Of a DNA stretch of 64,000 nt, positions 26,066 through 36,596 are shown one piece after another. The stretch covers positions 209,094 through 273,093 of the forward strand of contig NZ_JAPDDS010000008.1 of NCBI RefSeq assembly GCF_025950085.1. The letters are read 5' to 3'. The number at the start of each line of letters is the position of its first letter. Position 1 is the first letter of the stretch. The translations under genes and the position numbers were made by a program. This DNA is from Luteolibacter flavescens. Lineage in GTDB: Bacteria; Verrucomicrobiota; Verrucomicrobiia; Verrucomicrobiales; Akkermansiaceae. The notes below the pieces were generated by a model. That model did not search any database. It was not told the DNA's origin and saw nothing but the letters and a program-made list of their open reading frames with translations.

Positions 26066-26802
26066 CCACGACCGCCACCGCCATTCCCATGACATCCCCC
26101 GCGACCATGGACGTGCTCGCGCTGCACTACGGCCCCGCCACGGACGTGCCAGGCGGCGGCAGCGGCGAGTGGTGGGACAAGGACTGGCGCACCGGCTTCT
26201 ACAAGGTGGCGCACGAGGGCCCGCAGTGGCTGGGCTACCTCGGCTTCCGCGGGGACGAGGTGGCGGACACGCGCGTCCACGGCGGCGTGGACAAGGCCGT
26301 CTGCGTCTATCCCTCCGAGCACTACGCGCACTGGAATACGATCGAGGACCTGGAGGGCCTGCCCACCGGAGCCTTCGGCGAAAATCTCACCACCCGCGGG
26401 CTGGTGGAGGAGGAGGTCTGCATCGGCGACACCTTCGCCATCGGCACCGCCATCGTCCAGGTCTCCCAGCCGCGGCAGCCGTGCTGGAAGCTCGCGCGCC
26501 GCTGGCACGTGAAGGACCTCGCCGTGCAGGTGGAGCGGAATGGCCGCACCGGATTCTACTTCCGCGTGCTGCGCCACGGCGAGGTGGCCGCCGGGGACGC
26601 CTTCCAGCTCCAAGAGCGCCCGCACCCGGAGTGGACGCTCGCCCGCTGCAACCGCATCATGCACCAGCGCGAGGGCGGCCCGGATGCCGCGCGCGCCTTG
26701 GCCGGATGCCCCGCCCTCTCCGCAAGCTGGAAGGACGGCCTCTGGAACCGCGGCCGCGCCAAGGAAGCCGACCCCGCCGCCCGCCGCGAACAGCCGAAGT
26801 GA
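26062..26802 (+). CDS. MOSC-domain protein (YiiM-like)
   Basis: 246 aa. MOSC core: RVHGGVDKAVCVYPSEHYAHW, PTGAFGENLTTRGL, CIGDTFAIGTAIVQVSQPRQPCWKLA. The cysteine in PRQPCWKL matches the conserved MOSC cysteine that binds sulfur or molybdopterin in relatives; YiiM/YuaD-like proteins reduce N-hydroxylated compounds via Mo cofactor. Translationally coupled to the HxlR gene upstream, so probably the main target of a redox or electrophile response. Confidence 0.9.
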   Translation: MTTTATAIPMTSPATMDVLALHYGPATDVPGGGSGEWWDKDWRTGFYKVAHEGPQWLGYLGFRGDEVADTRVHGGVDKAVCVYPSEHYAHWNTIEDLEGLPTGAFGENLTTRGLVEEEVCIGDTFAIGTAIVQVSQPRQPCWKLARRWHVKDLAVQVERNGRTGFYFRVLRHGEVAAGDAFQLQERPHPEWTLARCNRIMHQREGGPDAARALAGCPALSASWKDGLWNRGRAKEADPAARREQPK

Positions 26803-26816
26803 CGGGATCTTCACCG

Positions 26817-27113
26817 ATGTCACACCCGCCGACGAATCAGCAGGAAATGCCCGCCCATTCCCCAAGCCTGGCGCCCGGGCTCGCGCTCATCGCTCTCGCC
26901 CTGCCCTGCTGCACCCCCATCGGCACCGCCGATCCGCTCGACAGCGGGGAGCACTCGGCCGCCGTGCTCAACCTCGGCCCCACCTCCGCCAACCGCGAGG
27001 AAGAGCGCAAGCTGCAGGACGACCGCGTCCGCCGCCTCTCCGGCGGGAGCGAGGAAAACCACGGCTCCTCCTTCCGCGGCTCCGTGGGAGTGGATGCGGT
27101 GTCGGATTTCTGA
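26817..27113 (+). CDS. small putative lipoprotein
   Basis: 98 aa: MSHPPTNQQEMPAHSPSLAP followed by a hydrophobic stretch ending LALPCC, a possible lipobox, and a polar, charged remainder (SANREEERKLQDDRVRRLSGG). Starts 14 bases after the MOSC stop. No known family; the coding call rests on the signal-like N-terminus and position. Confidence 0.5.
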   Translation: MSHPPTNQQEMPAHSPSLAPGLALIALALPCCTPIGTADPLDSGEHSAAVLNLGPTSANREEERKLQDDRVRRLSGGSEENHGSSFRGSVGVDAVSDF

Positions 27114-27132
27114 AGAAGCGGCGGCAAAGTCA

Positions 27133-27159
27133 TTGACCTGAATTCCAAACAGGAATATC
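27133..27159 (+). promoter_or_regulatory. candidate promoter/operator of the HigBA-like pair
   Basis: TTGACC (27133-27138) and AATATC (27154-27159), 15 bp apart, overlap an inverted repeat ATTCC-AAACA-GGAAT (27142-27156). An operator overlapping the promoter is what autoregulated toxin-antitoxin loci have. Weak by sequence alone. Confidence 0.35.
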
Positions 27160-27184
27160 CCCGAAGCTCATCCGCCCCCATCCG

Positions 27185-27571
27185 ATGAGTTGGACACTCG
27201 ACGCGACAGAGCAATTTTTGCGCGACTTCGAAAAGCTTGGCCCGAATGAGCAAGCTGCCATCTCATTCAATTTGCAGGTCTATCAGGATGCCCTGAACCA
27301 ATGCAAAAACCCCATTCACGTCCAATTGGGATTCCTTCATCAGGAACCCAAGGGAATCAGAGCCGTTGACCAGCGCGGCGGCGCTTATCCGGATGGAACG
27401 AAGCGCCCCAAAATGAAGGAAGTCCGGGCCTACACGTATTCCAATTTGAAATCACACACCCTTCATTTATTGTGTGTGGGAGGAAAGGGAGAGCGGGAGC
27501 AAGCGAGGGACATCAGATTTGCCTCCAAGGAAGTTGAGAGAATTTTGCAGGAGTCCGAACAGGAAGATTGA
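27185..27571 (+). CDS. HigB/RelE-like toxin candidate
   Basis: 128 aa starting MSWTLDATEQFLRDFEKLGPNEQAAI, resembling the helical start of RelE-superfamily proteins, with the basic strand-rich part GTKRPKMKEVRAYTYSNLKSHTLHLLCVGGKGEREQARDI. It lies nine bases upstream of an XRE antitoxin gene, the toxin-first order of higBA loci. Assigned mainly by fold pattern and partner. Confidence 0.65.
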   Translation: MSWTLDATEQFLRDFEKLGPNEQAAISFNLQVYQDALNQCKNPIHVQLGFLHQEPKGIRAVDQRGGAYPDGTKRPKMKEVRAYTYSNLKSHTLHLLCVGGKGEREQARDIRFASKEVERILQESEQED

Positions 27572-27580
27572 TCCGACAAC

Positions 27581-28162
27581 ATGAGCACGAAATTCAATTC
27601 CGTTTCCGATCTGCTGAAGAAGCATGGGAAACCCGAGGCGATCTCGGAATTCGACGAACTTCTCAAAGGCTCGTCGATTGTCCGCACCTTGGTCTCAAAG
27701 CGGATCAAAGCCGGCCTGACGCAAAAGGACGTGGCCGCAGCCATGGGGATCACTCAAAGCGCCGTTTCGAAGTTCGAGGCGTCGATGGACTGCGACGTGA
27801 CGCTAGGCGAAATCGCGCGTTACTCCGAAGCTCTCGACTCCCCGATGACCATCCAGATCGGCGCGCCGATGAGCTTGGTCCAGAGCGTGAAAAGCCACGC
27901 GTTTGCGATGAAGCATGATCTGGAGAGGCTCGCCGCCCTTGCTTGTGAGAATGAGGAAGACTCCGACTTTTCCCATAACGTCGAGAGGTTCTTCGCGGAA
28001 GCCGGATTCAACCTGATGGCTTTCCTGGTGGACGCTTCCGACAAGCTTCCGGCTTCTGTCGCGAAGGCCCGAACCAGCCGATTCAGGGTATTGGACAAGG
28101 AGCCCTACCACAGCCCGGGGATTGATCCGAAGCCTGCGAAAAAGCGGAAGGCGACGGCCTGA
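27581..28162 (+). CDS. XRE-family antitoxin/regulator (HigA-like)
   Basis: 193 aa with a helix-turn-helix at about residues 35-80 (LVSKRIKAGLTQKDVAAAMG, ITQSAVSKFEASMDCDVTLG), typical of HigA and Xre proteins. The C-terminal 100 residues are helical and of unknown role; the protein is longer than usual HigA (about 100 aa). Probably neutralises the preceding toxin and represses the operon. Confidence 0.82.
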   Translation: MSTKFNSVSDLLKKHGKPEAISEFDELLKGSSIVRTLVSKRIKAGLTQKDVAAAMGITQSAVSKFEASMDCDVTLGEIARYSEALDSPMTIQIGAPMSLVQSVKSHAFAMKHDLERLAALACENEEDSDFSHNVERFFAEAGFNLMAFLVDASDKLPASVAKARTSRFRVLDKEPYHSPGIDPKPAKKRKATA

Positions 28163-28349
28163 AGACTTCCCCTCATCGACCGAGCGGGGCTTTCCAAAAG
28201 CGACCTGGCCAACGGGAGCGCGTCCGATTTCCGGTCCATATCTGGTGCCGCCCCCTTGGGATGCGAATGGACTCGCCGGGGTGGACGCAACGGAAACGGA
28301 CCGAATCCGGCATTGAAAAAGCCGCCGCCCCGGCCAATCTCCCCGCCCC

Positions 28350-30224
<1,875 letters not shown>

Positions 30225-30439
30225 TCCGGCGGGATCCGGGTTGGGAGTGCTGATTGGTGAGGAATTGTGAGCCGCACGCTCCGGCGTGCGGCGCGAGGCT
30301 GTATTGTGGCCCCAGCGGGCTTCGGTGCTGAAGGCGGCTTCAAGGTTTTACCTCGGCTTTAAAGCTCACCCAAAGCCATGCGGGGCAACGGTCCAGAACG
30401 CTTATTCGGGTAGACCGCTCCTACTCTTGCCCACCCTGG

Positions 30440-30477
30440 GAAATAAAACCGGCCGCGCACTTGCATGCGCGGCCGGT
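30440..30477 (-). terminator. rho-independent terminator of the peroxiredoxin gene
   Basis: 12-bp perfect stem (ACCGGCCGCGCA / TGCGCGGCCGGT at 30448-30459 and 30466-30477); on the reverse strand it is followed by TTTTATTT, 50 bases after the peroxiredoxin stop. The remaining thrS-peroxiredoxin gap (30225-30440) shows no feature I can name. Confidence 0.85.
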
Positions 30478-30527
30478 GGATAAATCAGTTCGGCCTTGTT
30501 AGATCGGGCCGGACAAATGTGCGGAAC

Positions 30528-31154
30528 TCAGTTCGCAAGGTAACCGGAGACTCCCTCGTGGTCCGGCTTCATCGCCTTGTCGCCGCGGGTCCAGTCCATC
30601 GGGCAGACTTCGCCGAATTGCTCGAAGTGCTGCAGAGCATCCACCACGCGCAGCGCCTCGCGAATCGAGCGGCCGAGCGGCATGTCATTGATGACCTGGT
30701 GGCGGACGATGCCCTCCTTGTCGATGAGGAAGAGGCCGCGGTAGGCGACGAGTTCGCCGCGCACCGTGAGCGAGCCGTTCTCGTCGAAGTCGTAGTCGCC
30801 GGCGAGGACGTCATAGGCGTCCGAGATGGTCTTGTTCACATCGGCCACGAGCGGGTAGGTCACGCCCTCGATGCCGCCCTTTGCCTTCGGCGTCTGGAGC
30901 CAGGCCCAGTGGGAGAATTCCGAGTCGGTCGAGCAACCGACCACCGCCACGTTCCGCGACTCGAACTCGGCCAGCTCTTCCTGGAAGCGGTGCAGCTCCG
31001 TCGGGCAGACGAAGGTGAAGTCCTTCGGGTAGAAGAAGAAGATCACGTACTTCTCACCGAGGAATTGATCGAGGGAGAATTCCTCGATGATGGTCGAGCC
31101 GGCGACGGCCTTGGCGGTGAAGGAGGGGGCTTTCTTTCCTACGAGGACGGACAT
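30528..31154 (-). CDS. typical 2-Cys peroxiredoxin
   Basis: 208-aa thiol peroxidase reducing H2O2 and organic peroxides. Peroxidatic Cys50 lies in PKDFTFVCPTE; the resolving cysteine is in GEVCPMDWTRGDKAM near the C-terminus. The C-terminal tail ends VSGYLAN, near the position of the YF motif that sensitises such enzymes to overoxidation. ATG 31154 begins MSVLVGKKAPSF. Monocistronic with its own terminator. No OxyR-like gene nearby. Confidence 0.95.
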   Translation of the reverse strand: MSVLVGKKAPSFTAKAVAGSTIIEEFSLDQFLGEKYVIFFFYPKDFTFVCPTELHRFQEELAEFESRNVAVVGCSTDSEFSHWAWLQTPKAKGGIEGVTYPLVADVNKTISDAYDVLAGDYDFDENGSLTVRGELVAYRGLFLIDKEGIVRHQVINDMPLGRSIREALRVVDALQHFEQFGEVCPMDWTRGDKAMKPDHEGVSGYLAN

Positions 31155-31406
31155 GATGTTGGGGATTGGTTGGTGAAATGTTTGCGGCCCGGCGGGTAGC
31201 CGCGCGGGGCGTGACGGGCAACCCTTTTCCGGGCAGCGGCGAGGCCCGGGAAGGAAGCATCCCGCGGACCGGGATTGCCGCCGCAGCGCGATCCGCGTAT
31301 TCCCACGCACCCGTGGAAACGCTGACCGATCATGAATGCTCCGAATGGGCAATCGGTCGCGCCGCGCGAATGTCGTGCGCTCTAACAGGCCTCTCCCCGC
31401 CGCAAC

Positions 31407-32090
31407 CTACTCCTCCAGAAAGGTCGCCAGCACCACGGGATCGGCCAGGCTTTCCACCACCACGTCCGCACCGTATTCGCGGAGCTGGGCGGCGGTGAAG
31501 TGGCCGGTGGCGACGGCAAGGCAGCGCGCACCGATGGCGCGCGCGCAGGCGATGTCCTTTGGCGTGTCGCCGATGACAAGCGTCTCCTCCGCCGTGAAAT
31601 CCCGGCCCGCATGGGCGGCGGCCCGCTGCAGGGCCACCGGGCCGAGCAGATTCCGGTCCGCGTGGTCGCAGCCGTAGGCGCCAAAGGCGAAGTGGGCATC
31701 CAGCCCGTAGTGCCGCATCTTTGCCGCAGCTCCACCGGCGATATTCCCGGTCAGCAGGCCGACGGTCACCTCCCGGATGCCGGCCAGCCTTTCCAATAGC
31801 TCCGCCGCACCCGGCAGCACGCGGCCATCATAGCCGCCGCGCTCCAGATTCCCCTCCAGATGACGGAGGTAGCTGGCGAAAAAGCACGCCTCCTCCTCCG
31901 GCCCGTGGGCCCGGTCAAAGTGGGCGAGGATGCCGGCCAGCACGCCGAGGTCGGTGCTGCCGGCCAGATCCAGCGCGGGCCCGCTGCCGCCGAAGCACTC
32001 CTCGGCGGCCTGCTGCAGGGCCCGCATCCCGGCACCACCGGTATCCACCAGGGTGCCGTCGATGTCGAATAGCCAAAGCCTGATAGCCAC
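31407..32090 (-). CDS. HAD-superfamily phosphatase (phosphoglycolate phosphatase-like)
   Basis: 227 aa. Motif I FDIDGTLVDTGGAG, motif II LLTGN, motif III/IV VIGDTPKDIACARAIGA, in the usual order with a small helical cap between residues 15 and 90. Probably dephosphorylates a small molecule in the cytoplasm; the Gph-like pattern does not fix the substrate. GTG start. It begins 19 bases downstream of the infC stop on the same strand, so it may be cotranscribed with infC. Confidence 0.88.
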   Translation of the reverse strand: MAIRLWLFDIDGTLVDTGGAGMRALQQAAEECFGGSGPALDLAGSTDLGVLAGILAHFDRAHGPEEEACFFASYLRHLEGNLERGGYDGRVLPGAAELLERLAGIREVTVGLLTGNIAGGAAAKMRHYGLDAHFAFGAYGCDHADRNLLGPVALQRAAAHAGRDFTAEETLVIGDTPKDIACARAIGARCLAVATGHFTAAQLREYGADVVVESLADPVVLATFLEE

Positions 32091-32109
32091 TGAACCGGAA
32101 TGAATCAGA

Positions 32110-32883
32110 TCACTCCTTCTCGGCCGTGACTTCTTCCTTCGCTGCCGCGGCTTCCTCCTTGGCGTCCTGCGCCTTGGATTCCTCCTCGGTGAGGCCTTCG
32201 TTGCCGACTTCCTCGTCGAAGCCTTCTTCGTCTTCCTCGAAGTCGTCTTCCTCCATCAGCTCGCCGTGGAAGAGGTGGAATCTCCGCTTCCGCTGGTGCT
32301 CCGGGAGCGGCGAGAGGGTCATGCCGACGGCACGACCGTTCAGGCGCGGCTCCTGGTCCACGTGGGCGATCTGCTTGAGGTCCTCGATGATGCGCTTCAT
32401 CATCACGAAGCCGAGTTCCTTGTGGGCGTTCTCACGACCGCGGAATTGCAGGACCATGCGCACCTTGTGGCCCGTATCGAGGAAGCCCTCGGCCCGGCCC
32501 ATCTTGATGTTGTAGTCATGCGTGCCCGTGCCCACGCGGAATTTCACTTCCTTCATGCGGGTGGAGCTCTTCGACTTCTGCTTCTTCAGCTTGGACTGCT
32601 CGTACTTGTACTTGCCGTAGTCCACGATGCGACAGACCGGCGGATCGGCGTTCGGGGCGATTTCGACCAGGTCGAGCCCGATCATCTTCGCCTTTTCGAG
32701 CGCCTCGCGGGAGCTCATGACTCCCATCTGGTCTCCGTTGAAAAGCACGACACGCACCTTGGGCGCGCGGATACGGTCGTTCACGCGCGTCATATCGCGC
32801 TGCTGACGACCCTTGAAGTTACCTTTTGATGGCTTGGCGATGGCTTTGTCCTCCTTGGGGTTCAGTGCGACGCGGGCAGGCAC
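32110..32883 (-). CDS. infC: translation initiation factor IF-3 with an acidic C-terminal tail
   Basis: Prevents 30S-50S association and checks start-codon pairing. Conserved parts: NDRIRAPKVRVV, LDLVEIAPNADPPVCRIVDYGKYKYEQ, MKEVKFRVGTGTHDYNIKM, VRMVLQFRGRENAH. After the normal end (about residue 195) there are about 60 very acidic residues (MEEDDFEEDEEGFDEEV...). Start uncertain: GTG 32883 gives 257 aa; ATG 32793 (MTRVNDRIRAP) would remove a basic 30-residue leader. rpmI and rplT, the usual partners, are not next to it. Confidence 0.93.
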   Translation of the reverse strand: MPARVALNPKEDKAIAKPSKGNFKGRQQRDMTRVNDRIRAPKVRVVLFNGDQMGVMSSREALEKAKMIGLDLVEIAPNADPPVCRIVDYGKYKYEQSKLKKQKSKSSTRMKEVKFRVGTGTHDYNIKMGRAEGFLDTGHKVRMVLQFRGRENAHKELGFVMMKRIIEDLKQIAHVDQEPRLNGRAVGMTLSPLPEHQRKRRFHLFHGELMEEDDFEEDEEGFDEEVGNEGLTEEESKAQDAKEEAAAAKEEVTAEKE

Positions 32884-33524
32884 GGGAAATCCGCGCCTTC
32901 GCCTGCGAAGGGGTAAGTGGAATGCTGGCCCGGATCCAGATCGATCATACGTGGCCCAATGACGCTAGCCGTTCACAATGAACGGCTGGCAAACTTCTCA
33001 TACCTTGGCATTCCAATAAAATCATCAGGTGGCGCTGAGGCCCGAAATCATCGCATAAAGCGCGGCGGCGGGGCACATGACCCTGCTTCGCGAGCGACTG
33101 AAGCAAGTGTATAAGTCGGAACGGGTGAGCGGGCAAGCGGGATTTTTTCCGGGGAGTCGGCATCCCAATTAGATGGCAGTCGACTTGAACTGCCGCCAAG
33201 GCTGGCGGAACGGCTCCCTGCAAACCATCGTGGCCGAGGCCCAGCTGCAAGGTGGACCGCATCGTTCCCGTGGGAGCGCCAGCCCTGGGAGCGCCGGTCA
33301 CCAGACCGGCCCGAAGTGGTGCCTCGCTGACCACCTCACCAAAACCGTCCGCATGGCCCTCACGGGGAACGCGAAATTCATTCCGCCCGAGTTCACATCA
33401 CTGCCGACGGAAGCCCTGTGCCATCGTGGTCCGCACAGGGCGATGTGGGCCGGCAGATTGCTTCGGGCCGGTCTGATGACCGGCGCTCCCAGGTTCCCGC
33501 TCCCAGGTCTCTGCTGCCGTCCGT
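32884..33524. other. gene-free region with two R1 repeats
   Basis: 640 bases without a supported gene. It contains R1 at 33287-33316 (preceded by a partial duplicate GTGGGAGCGCC) and 33461-33490, plus GGAACGCGAAATTCATTCCG (33366-33385), a relative of the block that follows the R4 elements. The first 150 bases should hold the infC promoter; none was clear to me. Confidence 0.55.
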
Positions 33525-36500
33525 TCAATCCGAGGCGACGGAGAGGCGGAGGAAGAGCCTTTCCACGGGCGTGCTCGGGATGGCGAGGACGTTGGCGGTG
33601 GTGGCTGTTCCGGTGATGCTGGCGGTGACGGTGGGGCCGCCTGCGGGGCCGTCGGTGCCATCGGCATCATGCCACTGGAGCAGGTCGGTGGACCATTGGT
33701 AGCTGGCGCCGAGACCGGCGGGTGGCGTGGCATTCAGCGAGTGGCTGAAGCTGAATCCCGTGCCGGAGCCCGCGCCCGCGGCGGGGACCGCGACGAGCGC
33801 TCCCAGTCCCGCATTCGCCTCGCCGGGATGCGTGCCGAGCCAGGCTTCCACGCCATTCGGGATGCCATCGCCATCCGGGTCGCTCGCAAAGCCACGATCC
33901 CCCACGGCAATGCCGTAGGCAGGGTTCGCGATCCACTCGCTGTAGCTGACCTGGTTCAGGCCAAGCGCCTCGATGCCGCTGAACCACACCGCAGCCATCT
34001 TGTCGTAGCCGTCGTTGTCGGGATGGTTGATGCCATTCGAAAAGAGCGACCGGTCGATCGACTCGAGGTCCGCGGGGTTCGTCAGGAAGGGCGCATACTG
34101 GTCCACGCGGGAGACGCGCTTGCCGAGGTTCTGGTACTTCGGCACGAGCGTCTGGCGGATCCACGAGTTGTAGTTCACCACGCCCTGCTCGTAGTTGTAC
34201 TTCGGCATGATCTCGGCGACGATGACGTAGGTGTCCGGGCTCGTCGTGGTGATGGTCTGGATCAGCGTGTCGAGGCCGTTCTGGTCGGCGGAGTTCGTGC
34301 CGATCTTCAGGAGAATGACGTCCGGGTCGTCGTTCGCCAGCCAGCCTTGGATGTTCGCATTCAGGTAGCCCGCGGCCTGTCCGCCGTAGCCGTTGTGCTT
34401 GTTCTGGTCGAGCGCGGCGAGGTCCGCTGGAGGCGTGGTGCCCGCCACGTGCGAGGGCAGCTCGGTGGACTGGCCCACGAAGGTGAAGTCGTAGCCCGCC
34501 GCGTGCAGTCGATTGTAGAGACCGCTGCGGTAGCCGTACCAGAAGGGCTCGTTCCACACCGGATTGTCCGTGTAGCCCGCGGTGATCGAGTCGCCCATCG
34601 GCATGATGCGCAGCGGCGTGCGGCCCGTGGTGAAGCTCCACGTGACATCGTCCGCGATGCCCGCGAAGGCATCGTCATGGAAATCCTCCACCGCACCGGC
34701 ATCGATGAGCACGGCGTAGCGCGTCAGCGGCGCGAGGCGCGGCGACGGCGTGATGGTCAGCGTGGTGCCCGCGAGCGAGATGCGCGGGTCGGTCACGGGG
34801 ATCACTGTCTCCGCCGCGGTGTCCAGATTCCGGATGCGGATTGAGCCGCTGCCCGCGGTGATCGCTTCGTCAAAGGTGGCGACCAGGGCGGCGGACGGCG
34901 AGACGTCCGTGGCATCGTCCGCAGGGACGAGCGACACCAGCGTCGGCGGCGTGCCATCGTCCACCAGCGGTGCGGCGGCGTGACCGAAGACATCCAGCTC
35001 TCTCCACACGAAGGCACCCGCATTCGCGCCGCCATTCACCTGGTTCGCGGTGAAGCGGATCGCCTCGATGCCCCCGGCGAGCAGCGGGCCGGTGCCGCCG
35101 AGCACCACCTTCGTCGCGCCCTTTCCATTGAGCGGCTGGTAATTCACCGTGGCCAGCGTGGTGTAGCTCCCGCCCAGCGGCTTCACGTCCACGGTCCATG
35201 CCTGGTTGCCGAAGGAGACATCCACCCAGCTCGCGATGGAGTGGATGGAGGTGAGATCATAGCCCGTGCCATTCGGACCCGCGCCGAGCTGATACACGGC
35301 GGTCGCGCCCACGGTGGTCCATGCGCCTTCCACGCTGTTGCCGATCGAGGCGAAGTTCCGCCCGTGGATGCCGTCGGTCAGCTCCGTGGGATGCGCGCCA
35401 TTGCCCGTATTCCAGCCGGTGGTCACGGGCGTGATGCCGTGCAGGAGGTCGTGCGCGCTCGCGTCTCCGGTGTAGGCCAGCTCGTCGAGCGTGAAGGTCC
35501 GCGTGTCCGGTGCCGCCGTGGTGAAGCTCCACGTGGTGTCATCGGCGATGCCCGCGAAGGAATTCCCCGCGGCATCCGCGACCACGCCCGCGGAGAGGCG
35601 CACGGCATACGGCGAGGAGCCCGCCACCAGCAGGCCGGGGCGAATGGCCAGCGTGCGTCCGCTGACGGTGACGCGCGGGTCCGGCAGGGTGATGACGGTC
35701 TCCGCCTGCGTGGTCGTGTTCTTCAGCGTCACGGTCCCGGTGCCGAGCGTGATCGGCTCGTGGAAGTCCGCCGTGAGCGTCGCTCCCGCACCCACCGAGA
35801 CGGCGCGGTTTTCCGGGAAGAGCGACACCACCACCGGTGCTACGGTATCCGTAGTAGATGCGGTCGGTGCGCCGTGGACGTCGATCTCGCGGAAGACGGT
35901 GCCGCCCGCGGCATTCCCCACGGTATCCAGCACGTCGAAGCGGATGGCCTCCACGCCGCTGGCCAGTTTGCCGGTGCTGTCCGTGATGCGCACGCGGGTC
36001 GCGCCGCCTTCATTCAGCGTGGCGCTGTACGGCTGGTAGTTCACCGTCGCCACGGGCGAGGTCTGGAAAGCGGACTCGCCCACCAGACGCACGCGCACCT
36101 CGTAACGCTGGTTCGCGAAGCCCGCCCCCTGCCACGCGGCGATGGACTGGATATTCGTGATGTCGTAGCCGAGCCCGCCGGGGCCCGCGCCGAGGACGAA
36201 TTCCCGGAAGGAAACATTGCTGCCGTCCCGCGACCATGCCGTGCCCGCAAGCGCCGAGATGCCCGCGGCATCCGAGTCCGCGCCGTGCACGCCGTCATTC
36301 AGCCCGGCCGGGCTGGAGCCGTTCGCATTCCACGTGCCGCCCGTGCCGGTGAGGCCGTGCAGCAGGTCCGTGGTACTCACGTCCTCGGCGTAGGCCAGCT
36401 CGTCCGTGGCGGTGGACGGGGTATTCGGCCCGCTGTTCCGCGGCGTGATGATCGGCGCGGCGGCCACGCTGGCGATGCCGGTGAGCCATGCGGCGGCCAG

Positions 36501-36545
36501 CGGCGCGGCGAGCCGAGGCGAGGAGGAGGCGACGGGTTTTCTCAT
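33525..36545 (-). CDS. large secreted SGNH-hydrolase-like protein with two copies of the shared discoidin-like domain
   Basis: 1006 aa. Signal peptide 1-29; shared domain copy 1 at about 48-226 (DELAYAEDVSTTDLLHG ... FREIDVHG); Big_5-type Ig-like domain 233-345; shared domain copy 2 at 353-522 (DELAYTGDASAHDLLHG ... WRELDVFG); second Ig-like domain 532-642; SGNH domain about 645-865 with MPMGDSITAG (Ser654), KIGTNSADQ and NGINHPDNDGYDKMA (His841); tail with DPDGDGIPNGVEAWLG. SGNH enzymes deacetylate or de-esterify polysaccharides; here the usual DxxH aspartate is not obvious. It is 51 bp downstream of the PEP-CTERM gene, same strand. Confidence 0.8.
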   Translation of the reverse strand: MRKPVASSSPRLAAPLAAAWLTGIASVAAAPIITPRNSGPNTPSTATDELAYAEDVSTTDLLHGLTGTGGTWNANGSSPAGLNDGVHGADSDAAGISALAGTAWSRDGSNVSFREFVLGAGPGGLGYDITNIQSIAAWQGAGFANQRYEVRVRLVGESAFQTSPVATVNYQPYSATLNEGGATRVRITDSTGKLASGVEAIRFDVLDTVGNAAGGTVFREIDVHGAPTASTTDTVAPVVVSLFPENRAVSVGAGATLTADFHEPITLGTGTVTLKNTTTQAETVITLPDPRVTVSGRTLAIRPGLLVAGSSPYAVRLSAGVVADAAGNSFAGIADDTTWSFTTAAPDTRTFTLDELAYTGDASAHDLLHGITPVTTGWNTGNGAHPTELTDGIHGRNFASIGNSVEGAWTTVGATAVYQLGAGPNGTGYDLTSIHSIASWVDVSFGNQAWTVDVKPLGGSYTTLATVNYQPLNGKGATKVVLGGTGPLLAGGIEAIRFTANQVNGGANAGAFVWRELDVFGHAAAPLVDDGTPPTLVSLVPADDATDVSPSAALVATFDEAITAGSGSIRIRNLDTAAETVIPVTDPRISLAGTTLTITPSPRLAPLTRYAVLIDAGAVEDFHDDAFAGIADDVTWSFTTGRTPLRIMPMGDSITAGYTDNPVWNEPFWYGYRSGLYNRLHAAGYDFTFVGQSTELPSHVAGTTPPADLAALDQNKHNGYGGQAAGYLNANIQGWLANDDPDVILLKIGTNSADQNGLDTLIQTITTTSPDTYVIVAEIMPKYNYEQGVVNYNSWIRQTLVPKYQNLGKRVSRVDQYAPFLTNPADLESIDRSLFSNGINHPDNDGYDKMAAVWFSGIEALGLNQVSYSEWIANPAYGIAVGDRGFASDPDGDGIPNGVEAWLGTHPGEANAGLGALVAVPAAGAGSGTGFSFSHSLNATPPAGLGASYQWSTDLLQWHDADGTDGPAGGPTVTASITGTATTANVLAIPSTPVERLFLRLSVASD

Positions 36546-36596
36546 GGAAGCGGGAGCGGGAGAGGAGACGGGAGCAATGCGGCGTGTAGGATCAGA

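Noticed and set aside
31293..31322. Terminator hairpin after the HAD gene
   Set aside because: The dyad GCGTATTCCCACG/CGTGGAAACGC has two mismatched positions and no T-run.
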